Positions 17,434-25,369 of a DNA stretch of 64,000 bases are shown here, piece after piece (the stretch's first letter is position 1; each line of letters begins with the position of its first letter). This DNA is from Halorubrum rutilum (GTDB lineage Archaea > Halobacteriota > Halobacteria > Halobacteriales > Haloferacaceae): contig NZ_JANHDN010000001.1 in the NCBI RefSeq assembly GCF_024494565.1, positions 434,001 through 498,000 of the forward strand, read 5' to 3'. A model generated the notes under the pieces. It was not told the DNA's origin. It saw nothing but the letters and a program-made list of their open reading frames with translations, and did no database searches. The position numbers and the translations under genes are program-made.

Positions 17434-18033
17434 ATGAGCTACGAACTCGATCCGCTACCGTACGAGTACGACGCGCTGGAACCGCACATCTCCGAGCAGG
17501 TGCTCGAATGGCATCACGACACCCACCATCAGGGGTACGTTAACGGCTGGAACTCGGCCGAAGAGACGCTCGAAGAGAACCGTGAGTCTCACGACTTCTC
17601 TTCGTCTGCGGGCGCCATCCGGAACGTGACCCACAACTCGTCGGGTCACATCCTCCACGACCTGTTCTGGCAGAACATGTCCCCCGAGGGCGGCGACGAA
17701 CCCTCCGGTGACTTGGCTGACCGGATCGAGGAGGACTTCGGCTCCTACGAGGCCTGGAAGGGCGAGTTCGAGGCCGCCGCCGGCAACGCGTCCGGCTGGG
17801 CGCTCCTGGTGTACGACACGTTCTCGAACCAGCTCCGCAACGTCGTGGTCGACAAGCACGACCAGGGCGCGATCTGGGGCGGTCACCCCATCCTCGCGCT
17901 GGACGTCTGGGAGCACTCCTACTACCACGACTACGGCCCCGCCCGCGGCGAGTTCGTCGACAACTTCTTCGAAGTCGTCGACTGGACCGAGCCGTCCGCC
18001 CGCTACGAGCAGGCCGTCGACCTCTTCGAGTAA
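17434..18033 (+). CDS. sod: Superoxide dismutase [Mn/Fe]
   Basis: This 199-residue enzyme converts superoxide to oxygen and peroxide in the cytoplasm. Metal ligands are His27 (LEWHHDTHHQGYV), His75 (GHILHDLFW), Asp157 and His161 (LALDVWEHSYYHDYG). The glycine in SGHILHDLFW, where Fe enzymes have Gln, points to manganese. I chose ATG 17434 because MSYELDPLPYEYDALEPH aligns with the usual SOD N-terminus. An in-frame ATG at 17401 would add 11 residues and sits about 24 bases from a TATA-like TTACTAAA (17373-17380), so a longer leaderless product is possible. A hairpin terminator follows at 18088-18122. Confidence 0.95.
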   Translation: MSYELDPLPYEYDALEPHISEQVLEWHHDTHHQGYVNGWNSAEETLEENRESHDFSSSAGAIRNVTHNSSGHILHDLFWQNMSPEGGDEPSGDLADRIEEDFGSYEAWKGEFEAAAGNASGWALLVYDTFSNQLRNVVVDKHDQGAIWGGHPILALDVWEHSYYHDYGPARGEFVDNFFEVVDWTEPSARYEQAVDLFE

Positions 18034-18087
18034 CGCTTCACGCATTCTGCCCCCGGTATTCCACTGTGGGCTCGCCGAACGCGGCGG

Positions 18088-18122
18088 GCGTTCCCCCTCG
18101 CTAGCGGTGGGAACGCGTTTTT
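18088..18122 (+). terminator. Stem-loop plus T-run after sod
   Basis: A perfect 8-base stem GCGTTCCC (18088-18095) / GGGAACGC (18109-18116) is followed by five Ts at 18118-18122. It lies about 55 bases after the sod stop and about 36 bases from the end of the convergent regulator gene. Confidence 0.65.
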
Positions 18123-18157
18123 AATTGGGTCGCGTCCGCGGCCGATCGACGCTCGCC

Positions 18158-19135
18158 TCACTCGACGAGCGTCGTCTCGATCACGGCGCAGGTCTCGTCG
18201 AGCAGGACGCGGAGCTCGTCGCCCGCGCAGGGGAGCGTCACCCGGACGCGGAGCGGGTCCTCGGAGACGACTTCCGTCAGCCGGTCGCTCACGCACCAGT
18301 CGAACTGCCAGAACGGGGCGGTGTTCAGGTCGACGCCGCGGTCCGAGTGGAAGACGAGCGTCTCGGCGTGGTCGAGGAGCGTGACGCCGACCGTCGACCG
18401 CAGCCGGTAGCTGCACCGCCGACAGACGTGTTCGACGGCGACGTCGAGGTCCTCGTCGTCCGGGTCGCGGACGAGCGTCGTGTCGATCGAGCCGGTGCAC
18501 TCGGGACAGACCCCGTCGGCGGCCAGGCAGTAGTGGTGGCGGACGTAGTGGTGGAACGCCTGCAGCAGCTCGTCGGTGGTCCGGTCGTCGAGCCCGCCGG
18601 AGGGGAACGGGTAGCTCACCTGCACGGTCCCGCAGTCGGCACAGCCCACGGTGAGCTCGTCGTCGACGTACCAGCCGTGGAGGGCGCCGCCGCAGTCGTA
18701 ACAGGCGCCGTCCGCGGGGAAGAAGCCGAGCTGCGCGCGCTCGGTGAGGCTCCCGGTGAAGATGGCGCTGACGACCTTCCGGCCGGGCGAGCGGAACTCG
18801 TACCCCGCGTCGCTCCGCCTGACGAAGTGGCCGGTGAGCTGCCGGAGGTGGTAGCTGAAGTTCGCGCTGTCGTCGACGTCGACGCGCTCGAACAGGTCGG
18901 TGAAGCTCACGGGCGCCTCGTCGGCGCCGCACTCTAGGAGGGCGCGGAGGATCGCGACGCGGGTGTCGTCGCCGAGCGTCGCGAACACCTCGGCGGGGAG
19001 CACGCGCGTCTCGGTGCGGGGGGTCGCCGGGCCGTCGCGGTCGGCCTCCGGCTCCCCGGTCGCGACCGACCCGTCGCCGTCGGCCTCCCGGTCGCCGCCC
19101 GCGTCCGTCCCGGCGCTGCGGTCAAACTGACTCAC
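18158..19135 (-). CDS. ArsR-like HTH regulator with zinc-ribbon domains
   Basis: This 325-residue protein has an N-terminal acidic linker, a winged-helix domain of ArsR type (LPAEVFATLGDDTRVAILRA, then NFSYHLRQLTGHF as recognition region), and a C-terminal half with zinc-binding Cys pairs: CYDCGG, CADC, CPEC and CRRC. Such HTH plus zinc-ribbon proteins are frequent haloarchaeal transcription regulators of unknown target. I place the start at GTG 19135 because a TATA-like CCCTTTA (19161-19167, minus strand) is centred about 28 bases upstream. Frame upstream of 19135 is open to 19306 but overlaps an unrelated transposase remnant. It converges on sod. Confidence 0.8.
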   Translation of the reverse strand: MSQFDRSAGTDAGGDREADGDGSVATGEPEADRDGPATPRTETRVLPAEVFATLGDDTRVAILRALLECGADEAPVSFTDLFERVDVDDSANFSYHLRQLTGHFVRRSDAGYEFRSPGRKVVSAIFTGSLTERAQLGFFPADGACYDCGGALHGWYVDDELTVGCADCGTVQVSYPFPSGGLDDRTTDELLQAFHHYVRHHYCLAADGVCPECTGSIDTTLVRDPDDEDLDVAVEHVCRRCSYRLRSTVGVTLLDHAETLVFHSDRGVDLNTAPFWQFDWCVSDRLTEVVSEDPLRVRVTLPCAGDELRVLLDETCAVIETTLVE

Positions 19136-19160
19136 GCCTCGGCTATGCGCCGGGAGCGGG

Positions 19161-19167
19161 TAAAGGG
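19161..19167 (-). promoter_or_regulatory. TATA box fixing the start of the zinc-ribbon regulator
   Basis: On the minus strand the sequence CCCTTTA is centred about 28 bases before the GTG at 19135, matching leaderless haloarchaeal promoters and arguing against the longer upstream start. Confidence 0.55.
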
Positions 19168-19241
19168 TATCGGGGTCGTCGACGTCGCGGCCGGGGAGCC
19201 GGAAGCCGACCGCGACGCGAGGGGCCGGCCGTCGTGTTAAC

Positions 19242-19590
19242 TCAAGCATGATTCCACCAGACGGCGTAGGCTTGTAACCCCGTTTCCGCGATCGACGGAT
19301 CGACACGGGTGAAACGGTTTGAAAACGAAGGTGTTCTACGTTCTACCTCTCTAAATATACATTCGACTGAGTTTCTAAAGCCGTGTTGTCGAACGCGGTA
19401 GCTGTGGGTTTCGCGGCCGAGACCACCGATCGGATCGTTTGCGTCGTCGACGAGAAACAGGGCACCTTCGACATCGTGTGTCTCAGCTAATTCAGTGAAA
19501 AATTCACGTGCGATCGGAACGTATACGTCGGAAACAGCCGTGAATGAAGGATTCTGTTCGTTTCAGAATCGACTGCGGCGTACAGCAGTG
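19242..19590 (-). mobile_element. IS6-type transposase remnant, central to C-terminal part, frameshifted
   Basis: On the minus strand the DNA encodes the second half of an IS6-family DDE transposase: LLYAAVDSETNRILHSRLFP, a frameshift, then FFTELAETHDVEGALFLVDD, the segment GFRNSVECIFREVERRT carrying the expected catalytic Glu, and a C-terminus AYAVWWNHA before a stop at 19242-19244. The N-terminal part, with the first catalytic Asp, is absent. Its upstream edge at about 19590 coincides with the terminal repeat of another IS6 remnant, so an IS inserted into an older IS. It cannot be active. Confidence 0.75.
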
Positions 19591-19829
19591 TTCAGATACT
19601 GATTGAAACGTAAGGCGGTGCGTCTTCGAAGTGATCTATCCCCGAAAACGACCGCCTGAGCGGCCGTTTGGATGAGATTAACTTAGAGTTCGTGGAGCGA
19701 GAAGCAACACCGAAGCTGTTGGTGAAGCTCAATATTCAGCTCCATTTAGCTGGACTATCGATTTCGAATACTGTTTCGTTTATTGAGGTGTTTAGCGTTG
19801 ACCGGGTTCATCCTACGGTTCACAATTGA
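19588..19829 (+). mobile_element. IS6-type element, left-end half with start-less transposase fragment
   Basis: The terminal repeat GTGTTCAGATAC (19588-19599) begins this half. The transposase frame follows from 19638 as PENDRLSGRLDEINLEFVER and LLVKLNIQLHLAGLSISNTV, but the start codon is ATC instead of ATG. After 63 codons it ends at TGA 19827-19829, where relatives read HNW (CAC AAT TGG). Only the N-terminal HTH-like region remains. It is joined head-to-head with the next fragment at CAATTG. Confidence 0.75.
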
Positions 19830-20060
19830 ACGGTTGATCGAGCACGTTCGACACCAGATACACCAAAGATAGAGACTGTATTTGAAAGTGATAGGAAAGC
19901 GAGATGGAGATGAATACCGAGCCTCATCAGCAACCTCAGTGTCGCTTTTCGTTCCACAAAACCTAATTTGATCTGGTCGATACTACCGCTGAGGCGGTCG
20001 TTTTCGGGCATAGAGCATTCAGAAACCTCACCGCCTCACCTTTCAGTCTTATCTGAACAC
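19820..20060 (-). mobile_element. Second IS6-type left-end half in inverted orientation
   Basis: The minus-strand frame from ATG 20011 to TGA 19820-19822 reads MPENDRLSGSIDQIKLGFVE and LHLAFLSLSNTVSIFG, the N-terminal 63 residues of an IS6-type transposase. Its terminal repeat GTGTTCAGATAAG ends at 20060. It stops at the same codon position as the neighbouring + strand fragment, and the two meet at the palindromic CAATTG (19823-19828). They differ at many positions, so these are two different elements, not one perfect palindrome. Confidence 0.75.
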
Positions 20061-20164
20061 TACCACTTAACGCGACCCAAGAACGAAGGATACCGACCGT
20101 TAATCTGTATTTTTGTTGAGGCGTACCGGACGAATTCCGACAGATATGGACGATCTCTTTCCCG

Positions 20165-20172
20165 TATTAATA
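20165..20172 (+). promoter_or_regulatory. TATA-like box upstream of the AGE-family gene
   Basis: TATTAATA is centred about 43 bases before the ATG at 20212, predicting a short leader of roughly 16 bases. Confidence 0.45.
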
Positions 20173-20211
20173 ACCAGAGTAGTTTTCTGAATCCAGAATG
20201 ACTATGCCTCC

Positions 20212-21393
20212 ATGGGTATGTGGCGCGATTCAGACTGGTTACAATCACACATTCAGCGGATTCTTGAGTTCTATCATCCAGACTGTATCGACACGGCTCA
20301 CGGTGGATACATTGCACAGTTCGATGAGGAGACAGGCGACATCTATGAGAAGCGGTCCAAACACCTCGTTGCTACTTGTCGGTTCATCACAAACTACTCA
20401 ATTGGCCACCGCGTACTGGATCGAAACTGGTGTCAGTCGGCCTGTGAACACGGATTGGATTTCCTCCTTGATTACCACCATGATGAGACACAGGGTGGTT
20501 TTCACTGGATCGTGGAAGGGCGTGAGCCAATTGATTCCAAACGGGTTTGTTACGGTCATGCGTTCGTATTGCTTGCGCTTGCCCGTGCGAAAGAAGCTGA
20601 CATTGTATCATGGGATATTCCGCTCGTAGAAACGACCGATTTTGTTATGGAACGGTTCTGGGAAGACGAACATGGTCTGTGCAAAAGTGAATACGATTCG
20701 ACGTGGACACGACCAGAAGCCTACCGGGGACAGAATGCCAATATGCACATGTGTGAGGCGCTGATAGCGGTGTACGAAGCGACTCACGACGATCAGTATC
20801 TCGACGATGCGCTGACGATCGCGGAGGCGCTGACCGTCGCGCTCACACAGAAAACTGACGGGCTAATCTGGGAGCACTACGCTCCAACTTGGGAGCACGA
20901 CTTCATGTACAACAGGGAGACCCCAAACGACACGTTCAGGCCATGGGGATACCAACCGGGACACCAGATCGAATGGGCGAAGCTGTTGGCTATCCTTTCT
21001 CGACATAGCGAAGCGGACTGGCTGATTCGCCGCGCAGAGGAGCTTTTCCGGCTCAGCATCGACTACGGGTGGGACTCTGACCGTGGTGGCTTCTATTATT
21101 CGTTCGATCGTGAGGGGGCGCCCGTCGTCACGGAAAAGTACTCGTGGGAAGTGGCAGAGGCAATCGGCGCGGCAGCCGCACTCTACGAACGGACGGGCGA
21201 TTCCCAGTATCTGGACTGGTATGACACTTTCTGGCAGTATGCTACTACACATATGACGAATTCGGAGTTCGGAAACTGGTACACGAAGGTCACCGAGACG
21301 AACGAGCCGGTCCCGACAACGGAAGGTATTGCTGTAGAGCCGGGATATCACCCGATAGGCGCCTGTACTGAGGCGCTCCGATCGATTGCATAA
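20212..21393 (+). CDS. AGE-family sugar isomerase/epimerase (YihS/mannose isomerase-like)
   Basis: This 393-residue protein belongs to the N-acylglucosamine 2-epimerase superfamily, an alpha/alpha-barrel whose members interconvert aldoses and ketoses (mannose/fructose, sulfoquinovose/sulfofructose) or epimerise at C-2. Residues that align from memory with the YihS active site are Arg57 (TCRFIT), His179 (NANMHMCEAL), His251 and Glu254 (GHQIEW) and His380 (GYHPIGACTEAL). Substrate cannot be read from these. An alternative ATG lies at 20218. It is the first gene inside the IS-bounded island, is AT-richer than the core, and shares the region with a PfkB kinase and an aldolase, which suggests an isomerase-kinase-aldolase branch. 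Confidence 0.8.
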   Translation: MGMWRDSDWLQSHIQRILEFYHPDCIDTAHGGYIAQFDEETGDIYEKRSKHLVATCRFITNYSIGHRVLDRNWCQSACEHGLDFLLDYHHDETQGGFHWIVEGREPIDSKRVCYGHAFVLLALARAKEADIVSWDIPLVETTDFVMERFWEDEHGLCKSEYDSTWTRPEAYRGQNANMHMCEALIAVYEATHDDQYLDDALTIAEALTVALTQKTDGLIWEHYAPTWEHDFMYNRETPNDTFRPWGYQPGHQIEWAKLLAILSRHSEADWLIRRAEELFRLSIDYGWDSDRGGFYYSFDREGAPVVTEKYSWEVAEAIGAAAALYERTGDSQYLDWYDTFWQYATTHMTNSEFGNWYTKVTETNEPVPTTEGIAVEPGYHPIGACTEALRSIA

Positions 21394-21568
21394 CTCCGAA
21401 AATGCGGCCGTGGCCTCTTCGAACACGACCCTATTTTAGCCTCGACGTAACCGGAGTACATCGACGTAAGTACCGGTAGCCCGTCTACACTGCCGGTTAC
21501 AGAATGGGGTACGGTCAGTCACACTAGGTGGGAGGGTGGTGCGCGGGGATCGCTACCCGATTATCGCG

Positions 21569-23011
21569 TCAATAGTTCATGTAGACAGTTTTTGAGATGG
21601 TGTAGAAGTCGATCCCGGCGTCGCCTTGTTCGCGATACGTCTCGCTGGAGGAATCTTTCATCCCACCGAAGGGGACGTGCAGCTCGAGTCCAGTGGTCTT
21701 TTCATTGACTTTCACGACGCCCGACTCAGAATCCTCGACGAACCGGTTTGCCTCGGAGAGATCCTGTGTGACGATGCTGGCTGAAAGCCCATAGCGAACA
21801 CCGTTGGCGACCTCAACGGCCTCCTCGTACCCACTGACCGGAATGACGGCTAATACCGGCCCAAAGATCTCTTCCTGAGCGATCCGCATAGTCGGGTCAA
21901 CGTGGGAGAACACCGCAGGTTCGACAAAGAAGCCGTCGCCGGCGTCGATCTCGTCGCCGCCAGTTTCGAGTGTTGCTCCCTCGTTAACGCCGATATCAAC
22001 GTACTCTAAGGTACTGTCGAGTTCGCTTTCGCTGACCTGCGGTCCCATTTCAGCCCCGTCTAAGCCCGGGCCAACTTCGACGGCCTCGGCCGCCGCGACG
22101 GCACCCTCGACAAACTCATCGTAGACGTCCTCGTGGACGATGGCTCGTGAGGTCGCCGTACAGGCCTGTCCGGTGACACCAAACGCACCGCTTACCACGA
22201 TGTCGACGGCCTCGTCGACGTCGGCGCTGGGCATCACGATAGTGGGGTTTTTGCCGCCCATCTCCAGCTGGACCCGCTTGCCGGTCTCGTTGGCTTGCCG
22301 GCCGACAGTGTCGCCGACCGCCGAACTGCCGGTGAACGAGACGGCGTCAACAGCCTCGTGTGTTGAGAAGGTTTCCCCGACCTCGCTTCCGGGACCGGTG
22401 ACGTAATTAAGAACACCGTCGGGCAGCCCGGCCTCATCCAGACACTCGACGAGCTTCCGCGAGACGCCGGGGGCTTGGGAGGCCGGCTTGAACACAATCG
22501 TATTACCGGTTGCGAGCGCCGGTGCGATCTTCCAGGCTGGGATGGCAATCGGGTAGTTCCACGGTGTGATGAGACCCGCAACACCCACCGGTTCATTCAC
22601 CGTGTACAGACGCGTGTTGTCGCTGCTCGAGGCCTTTACTGTTCCTCCAACATCGCTCGCCTTCGCGGCGTAGTAGCCGAAGATATCGATTGCACGCTGG
22701 ACCTCGCCGGCCGCCTCAGGCCGGGCTTTCCCCTCTTCGCGGACGAGCGTTTCGGTGAGCTCGCCCTTGCGGTCCGCGAGGTTTTGTCCGGCTGCTCGCA
22801 GTATACGGCCCCGCTCGGGGCCGGGCGTGTCGGCCCACATCTGGCTGGCCTCGTCAGCGGCTTCAACGGCCGCTTCGGCGTCGGCAGTCCCCGCCTTCTG
22901 AAACTCGCCGACGACATCCGATCGGTCGGCGGGATTGTGTACGGCAAAAGTCTCTCCGGTGCCGGCGGCGACCCACTCGCCGTCTACGTAGTTGTAGTTG
23001 GTTTCCGTCAT
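21569..23011 (-). CDS. Aldehyde dehydrogenase, alpha-ketoglutarate semialdehyde type (XacF-like)
   Basis: This 480-residue NAD(P)-dependent aldehyde dehydrogenase has the nucleotide-binding LITPWNYPIAIPAWKIAPAL, the catalytic Glu in LEMGGKNPTIV and the catalytic Cys in TGQACTATSRA. The C-terminus (SSSETYREQGDAGIDFYTIS) resembles haloarchaeal alpha-ketoglutarate semialdehyde dehydrogenases, the last step of the Weimberg-type pentose pathway. I start at the ATG giving MTETNYNYVDGEWVAAG, seven residues inside the longest frame. It diverges from the FAH-fold dehydratase gene that would make its substrate. Oxidation of another aldehyde, for example lactaldehyde or sulfolactaldehyde, is not excluded. 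Confidence 0.85.
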   Translation of the reverse strand: MTETNYNYVDGEWVAAGTGETFAVHNPADRSDVVGEFQKAGTADAEAAVEAADEASQMWADTPGPERGRILRAAGQNLADRKGELTETLVREEGKARPEAAGEVQRAIDIFGYYAAKASDVGGTVKASSSDNTRLYTVNEPVGVAGLITPWNYPIAIPAWKIAPALATGNTIVFKPASQAPGVSRKLVECLDEAGLPDGVLNYVTGPGSEVGETFSTHEAVDAVSFTGSSAVGDTVGRQANETGKRVQLEMGGKNPTIVMPSADVDEAVDIVVSGAFGVTGQACTATSRAIVHEDVYDEFVEGAVAAAEAVEVGPGLDGAEMGPQVSESELDSTLEYVDIGVNEGATLETGGDEIDAGDGFFVEPAVFSHVDPTMRIAQEEIFGPVLAVIPVSGYEEAVEVANGVRYGLSASIVTQDLSEANRFVEDSESGVVKVNEKTTGLELHVPFGGMKDSSSETYREQGDAGIDFYTISKTVYMNY

Positions 23012-23064
23012 CAGCCCTACCGACGGGATCAACTCACGAGAAGCTTTGGGACGGTCACCGGAAC

Positions 23065-23073
23065 GGATAAATC
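23065..23073 (+). promoter_or_regulatory. TATA-like box of the FAH-fold dehydratase gene
   Basis: GGATAAATC is centred about 27 bases before the ATG at 23096 and fixes that start, rejecting the far longer open frame upstream that runs antisense to the aldehyde dehydrogenase. Confidence 0.55.
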
Positions 23074-23095
23074 AGTGCCGATTGAATCGAGCCGT

Positions 23096-23962
23096 ATGCG
23101 ATACTATCGCACAGTCGGTGCTGACGGTCCCCGTCTCGTTGCGAGGATGGACGCCGACGCCTACGACCTGACCGCTGCTCGGCCGAGCGTGACGGCGTTC
23201 GAGGATCTCGCGTATGTCGCGAGCGTGAGTAACCAGACCATCGATGAGGTGGCTGTTGACCTCCTCGGTGAGGCCGAGACAGTTTCGATCCCGGACGAAA
23301 CATCCGTTGGGATCCCAACGCTCGTCGACGAGGTGTGGGCAGCAGGCGTGACCTACGAGATCAGCGAGCAGGCTCGCGAAGCGGAGAGCGGGATGCCGGA
23401 GATCTATCTTGATGTTTACGGGGCTGAGCGCCCGGAAGTGTTCTTCAAGGCAACTTGGGACCGGGTGGTTGCATCTGGCGACTCAGTCGGTGTTCGTGGC
23501 GACTCCGATTGGAATGTCCCCGAACCGGAACTGGGAATTGTCCTATACGAGGGCGAGATTGTTGGCTATACCATCGGCAACGATGTGAGCAGCCGCTCTA
23601 TCGAGGGACAGAACCCTCTCTACCTCCCGCAGGCGAAGGTATACGACCGATGCTGTGCGCTCGGTCCCTGTGTCGCAACCCCCGAGAGCGTCGAGGACCC
23701 CCACGACCTTATGATGACGATGACCGTTGAACGCGACGGGGGGACGATCTACGAGGGAGAGACCTCGACGAGCGAGATGGTCCGGACCTGCGAGGAGTTG
23801 GTTTCGTATCTTAATCGACACAACTCTGTCCCCGAATCGGCGGTACTCCTCACCGGGACCTCGCTCGTTCCGGAGGAGGGATTCTCGCTGACGCCGGCCG
23901 ATGAGGTCCATATCGATATCGACAATATTGGTCATCTCGCGAACGACGTAACGACTGTCTGA
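23096..23962 (+). CDS. FAH-fold 2-keto-3-deoxy-sugar-acid dehydratase (XacE/KdaD-like)
   Basis: This 288-residue protein has a fumarylacetoacetate-hydrolase fold of the 2-keto-3-deoxy-pentonate dehydratase branch. The segments EVWAAGVTYEISEQAREAES and GDSDWNVPEPELGIVLYEG, with the metal-binding EPELG glutamates and the NDVSSR aspartate, are typical of enzymes that turn 2-keto-3-deoxy-arabinonate or -xylonate into alpha-ketoglutarate semialdehyde. Mg2+ dependence is expected. Its divergent neighbour is the matching aldehyde dehydrogenase, so together they would feed pentose carbon into 2-oxoglutarate. Confidence 0.85.
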   Translation: MRYYRTVGADGPRLVARMDADAYDLTAARPSVTAFEDLAYVASVSNQTIDEVAVDLLGEAETVSIPDETSVGIPTLVDEVWAAGVTYEISEQAREAESGMPEIYLDVYGAERPEVFFKATWDRVVASGDSVGVRGDSDWNVPEPELGIVLYEGEIVGYTIGNDVSSRSIEGQNPLYLPQAKVYDRCCALGPCVATPESVEDPHDLMMTMTVERDGGTIYEGETSTSEMVRTCEELVSYLNRHNSVPESAVLLTGTSLVPEEGFSLTPADEVHIDIDNIGHLANDVTTV

Positions 23963-23968
23963 GTGCTT

Positions 23969-24226
23969 TCAGTGGTTAGTCCGTTCGTACTCAATTTCTG
24001 TTTCCGGACCGATCCGCTGACCGTGTTCGACCGCGCGCACGGTGAGTGTGACCGGCGTTGTCCGGCCGCACCCGTCCAAGACTACTTCTGACCACTTGTC
24101 CCCAGCCGCGACCGGGCCGGCTTTCGACTGGCGGAGGTACCGCACGTATGCGGTCGTGCGTAATTCCTCAGCGACGGTCTCGTCACCGGTGTGAGCAAGT
24201 CGCACTCGGGCGGCGTCGGCAGTCAT
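23969..24226 (-). CDS. Hypothetical protein, 85 residues
   Basis: This small soluble protein starts MTADAARVRLAHTGDETVAE and shows no motif I recognise. It lies 44 bases after the Gfo/Idh gene on the same strand and 6 bases from the convergent FAH-fold dehydratase, so it fits as the last gene of the dehydratase/dehydrogenase operon. Composition is acidic and similar to neighbours. It could be an accessory or mutarotase-like subunit, but nothing in the sequence proves this. Confidence 0.55.
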   Translation of the reverse strand: MTADAARVRLAHTGDETVAEELRTTAYVRYLRQSKAGPVAAGDKWSEVVLDGCGRTTPVTLTVRAVEHGQRIGPETEIEYERTNH

Positions 24227-24270
24227 GAAAACGGTGCTGAACTGGAATTAACCGTCTCCCTGCTTGTGTC

Positions 24271-25368
24271 TCACCACGACGTGACAGTCACATCTCGCAG
24301 CGGCTGAGCAAGTGGGACTGATACCTGTCCGCCGGTGTGGTGGGAAACGTACAACCCGATGATAATCTCCAGCGAGCGGGTCGCTTCCTCCCCCGTCGAT
24401 GGGTTCTCGATAGTACCGTCTAGGACACTGACGACATCAGCGGCGGCGTTGGCAAAGGCGTCGCGATAGTCCTCGTCCCACGTCCACGCACCCTCGATCC
24501 CGGGGAGGTCGGCCTCAACGTGGGTGCCGTCGTCGAGTCGCCAGTACCGCCACTCGCCGTCGTCGTTGTTCAGGTACAGTTTCCCCTTGCTGCCGATGAA
24601 CTGGAGCGTCATCGACGAGGCCTCCCGGGGGATGGTACAGTCAATGGTGACGAAGCTCCCGTCGTCCATCACCACGAAGCCGCCGCCGCCTGCGTCGTCG
24701 ACTCGCTCTTCGGCTTCGAGGGAGTCGACTGCTTCGTTCTCACCGGTGATGTAGCCCGAGACCCGTTCTGCACGGGCGTCGAGCAGGTACACCAGCGTGT
24801 CCAGTAGGTGCGTGGAGTTGCGCAATAGCTCCATGCGGAACTGTGTGGTGACGGAGTGTATCTCTCCCAGCAGATCTTGGTTCTGGATAAGCTCTCTGAG
24901 CTGCTGGAGTTTTGTCGTGAATCGGAACGAGTGGTTTACCAGCAGTTCCGTGTCCGTCTCCTCGCAGACGTCGACCATCTCCTCCGCGTCGCTGACCGAC
25001 GACGCGATGGGCTTTTCACACCAGATCAGTCCGGGGTCGGCCGCCGACTCGGCGGCGTCTATGACGTGGTCGGCATGGAGGTACGAAGGTGTACAGACGG
25101 AGACGATATCAAGATCCTCTGCGGCGAGCATCGACTCGTGGCCGACGTATCGCCGGTCGGATGGTATCTCCCACGCCTCTCCAAACCGTCCGAGTTTGGT
25201 TTCGTCGATGTCGGCGACGGCAACCAGGTCGACATCCTCGGTCGCACGGTACCCTCCGGCGTGGCTGGCCTCAACCTTTTTTTGACCGATATCCTCCTCG
25301 TCGTGCATTCCGAGGATGCCCATCCCAGCGATACCTCCGGTTCCGATGATGCCGGCTTTGTAGGTCAT
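24271..25368 (-). CDS. Gfo/Idh/MocA family NAD(P)-dependent sugar dehydrogenase
   Basis: This 365-residue oxidoreductase has the N-terminal Rossmann motif GIIGTGGIAGMG, the conserved EKPIA motif (WCEKPIASSVSDAEEMVD) with the catalytic lysine, and a C-terminal substrate domain with FRMELLRNSTHLLDT near the expected His/Asp site. Members oxidise sugars or inositols; the Haloferax xylose dehydrogenase is of this family. I start at ATG 25368 because the ATG is one base from the stop of the upstream dehydratase gene, indicating one operon, and because MTYKAGIIGTG matches family N-termini. An in-frame start at 25437 would overlap the dehydratase by 68 bases. Confidence 0.86.
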   Translation of the reverse strand: MTYKAGIIGTGGIAGMGILGMHDEEDIGQKKVEASHAGGYRATEDVDLVAVADIDETKLGRFGEAWEIPSDRRYVGHESMLAAEDLDIVSVCTPSYLHADHVIDAAESAADPGLIWCEKPIASSVSDAEEMVDVCEETDTELLVNHSFRFTTKLQQLRELIQNQDLLGEIHSVTTQFRMELLRNSTHLLDTLVYLLDARAERVSGYITGENEAVDSLEAEERVDDAGGGGFVVMDDGSFVTIDCTIPREASSMTLQFIGSKGKLYLNNDDGEWRYWRLDDGTHVEADLPGIEGAWTWDEDYRDAFANAAADVVSVLDGTIENPSTGEEATRSLEIIIGLYVSHHTGGQVSVPLAQPLRDVTVTSW

Positions 25369-25369
25369 G

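Noticed and set aside
19136..19306. 57-residue N-terminal extension of the zinc-ribbon regulator
   Set aside because: It overlaps a transposase remnant and lies beyond the TATA box at 19161-19167.
22475..23095. N-terminal extension of the FAH-fold dehydratase frame
   Set aside because: It is antisense to the aldehyde dehydrogenase, and a TATA-like box at leaderless spacing fixes the start at 23096.
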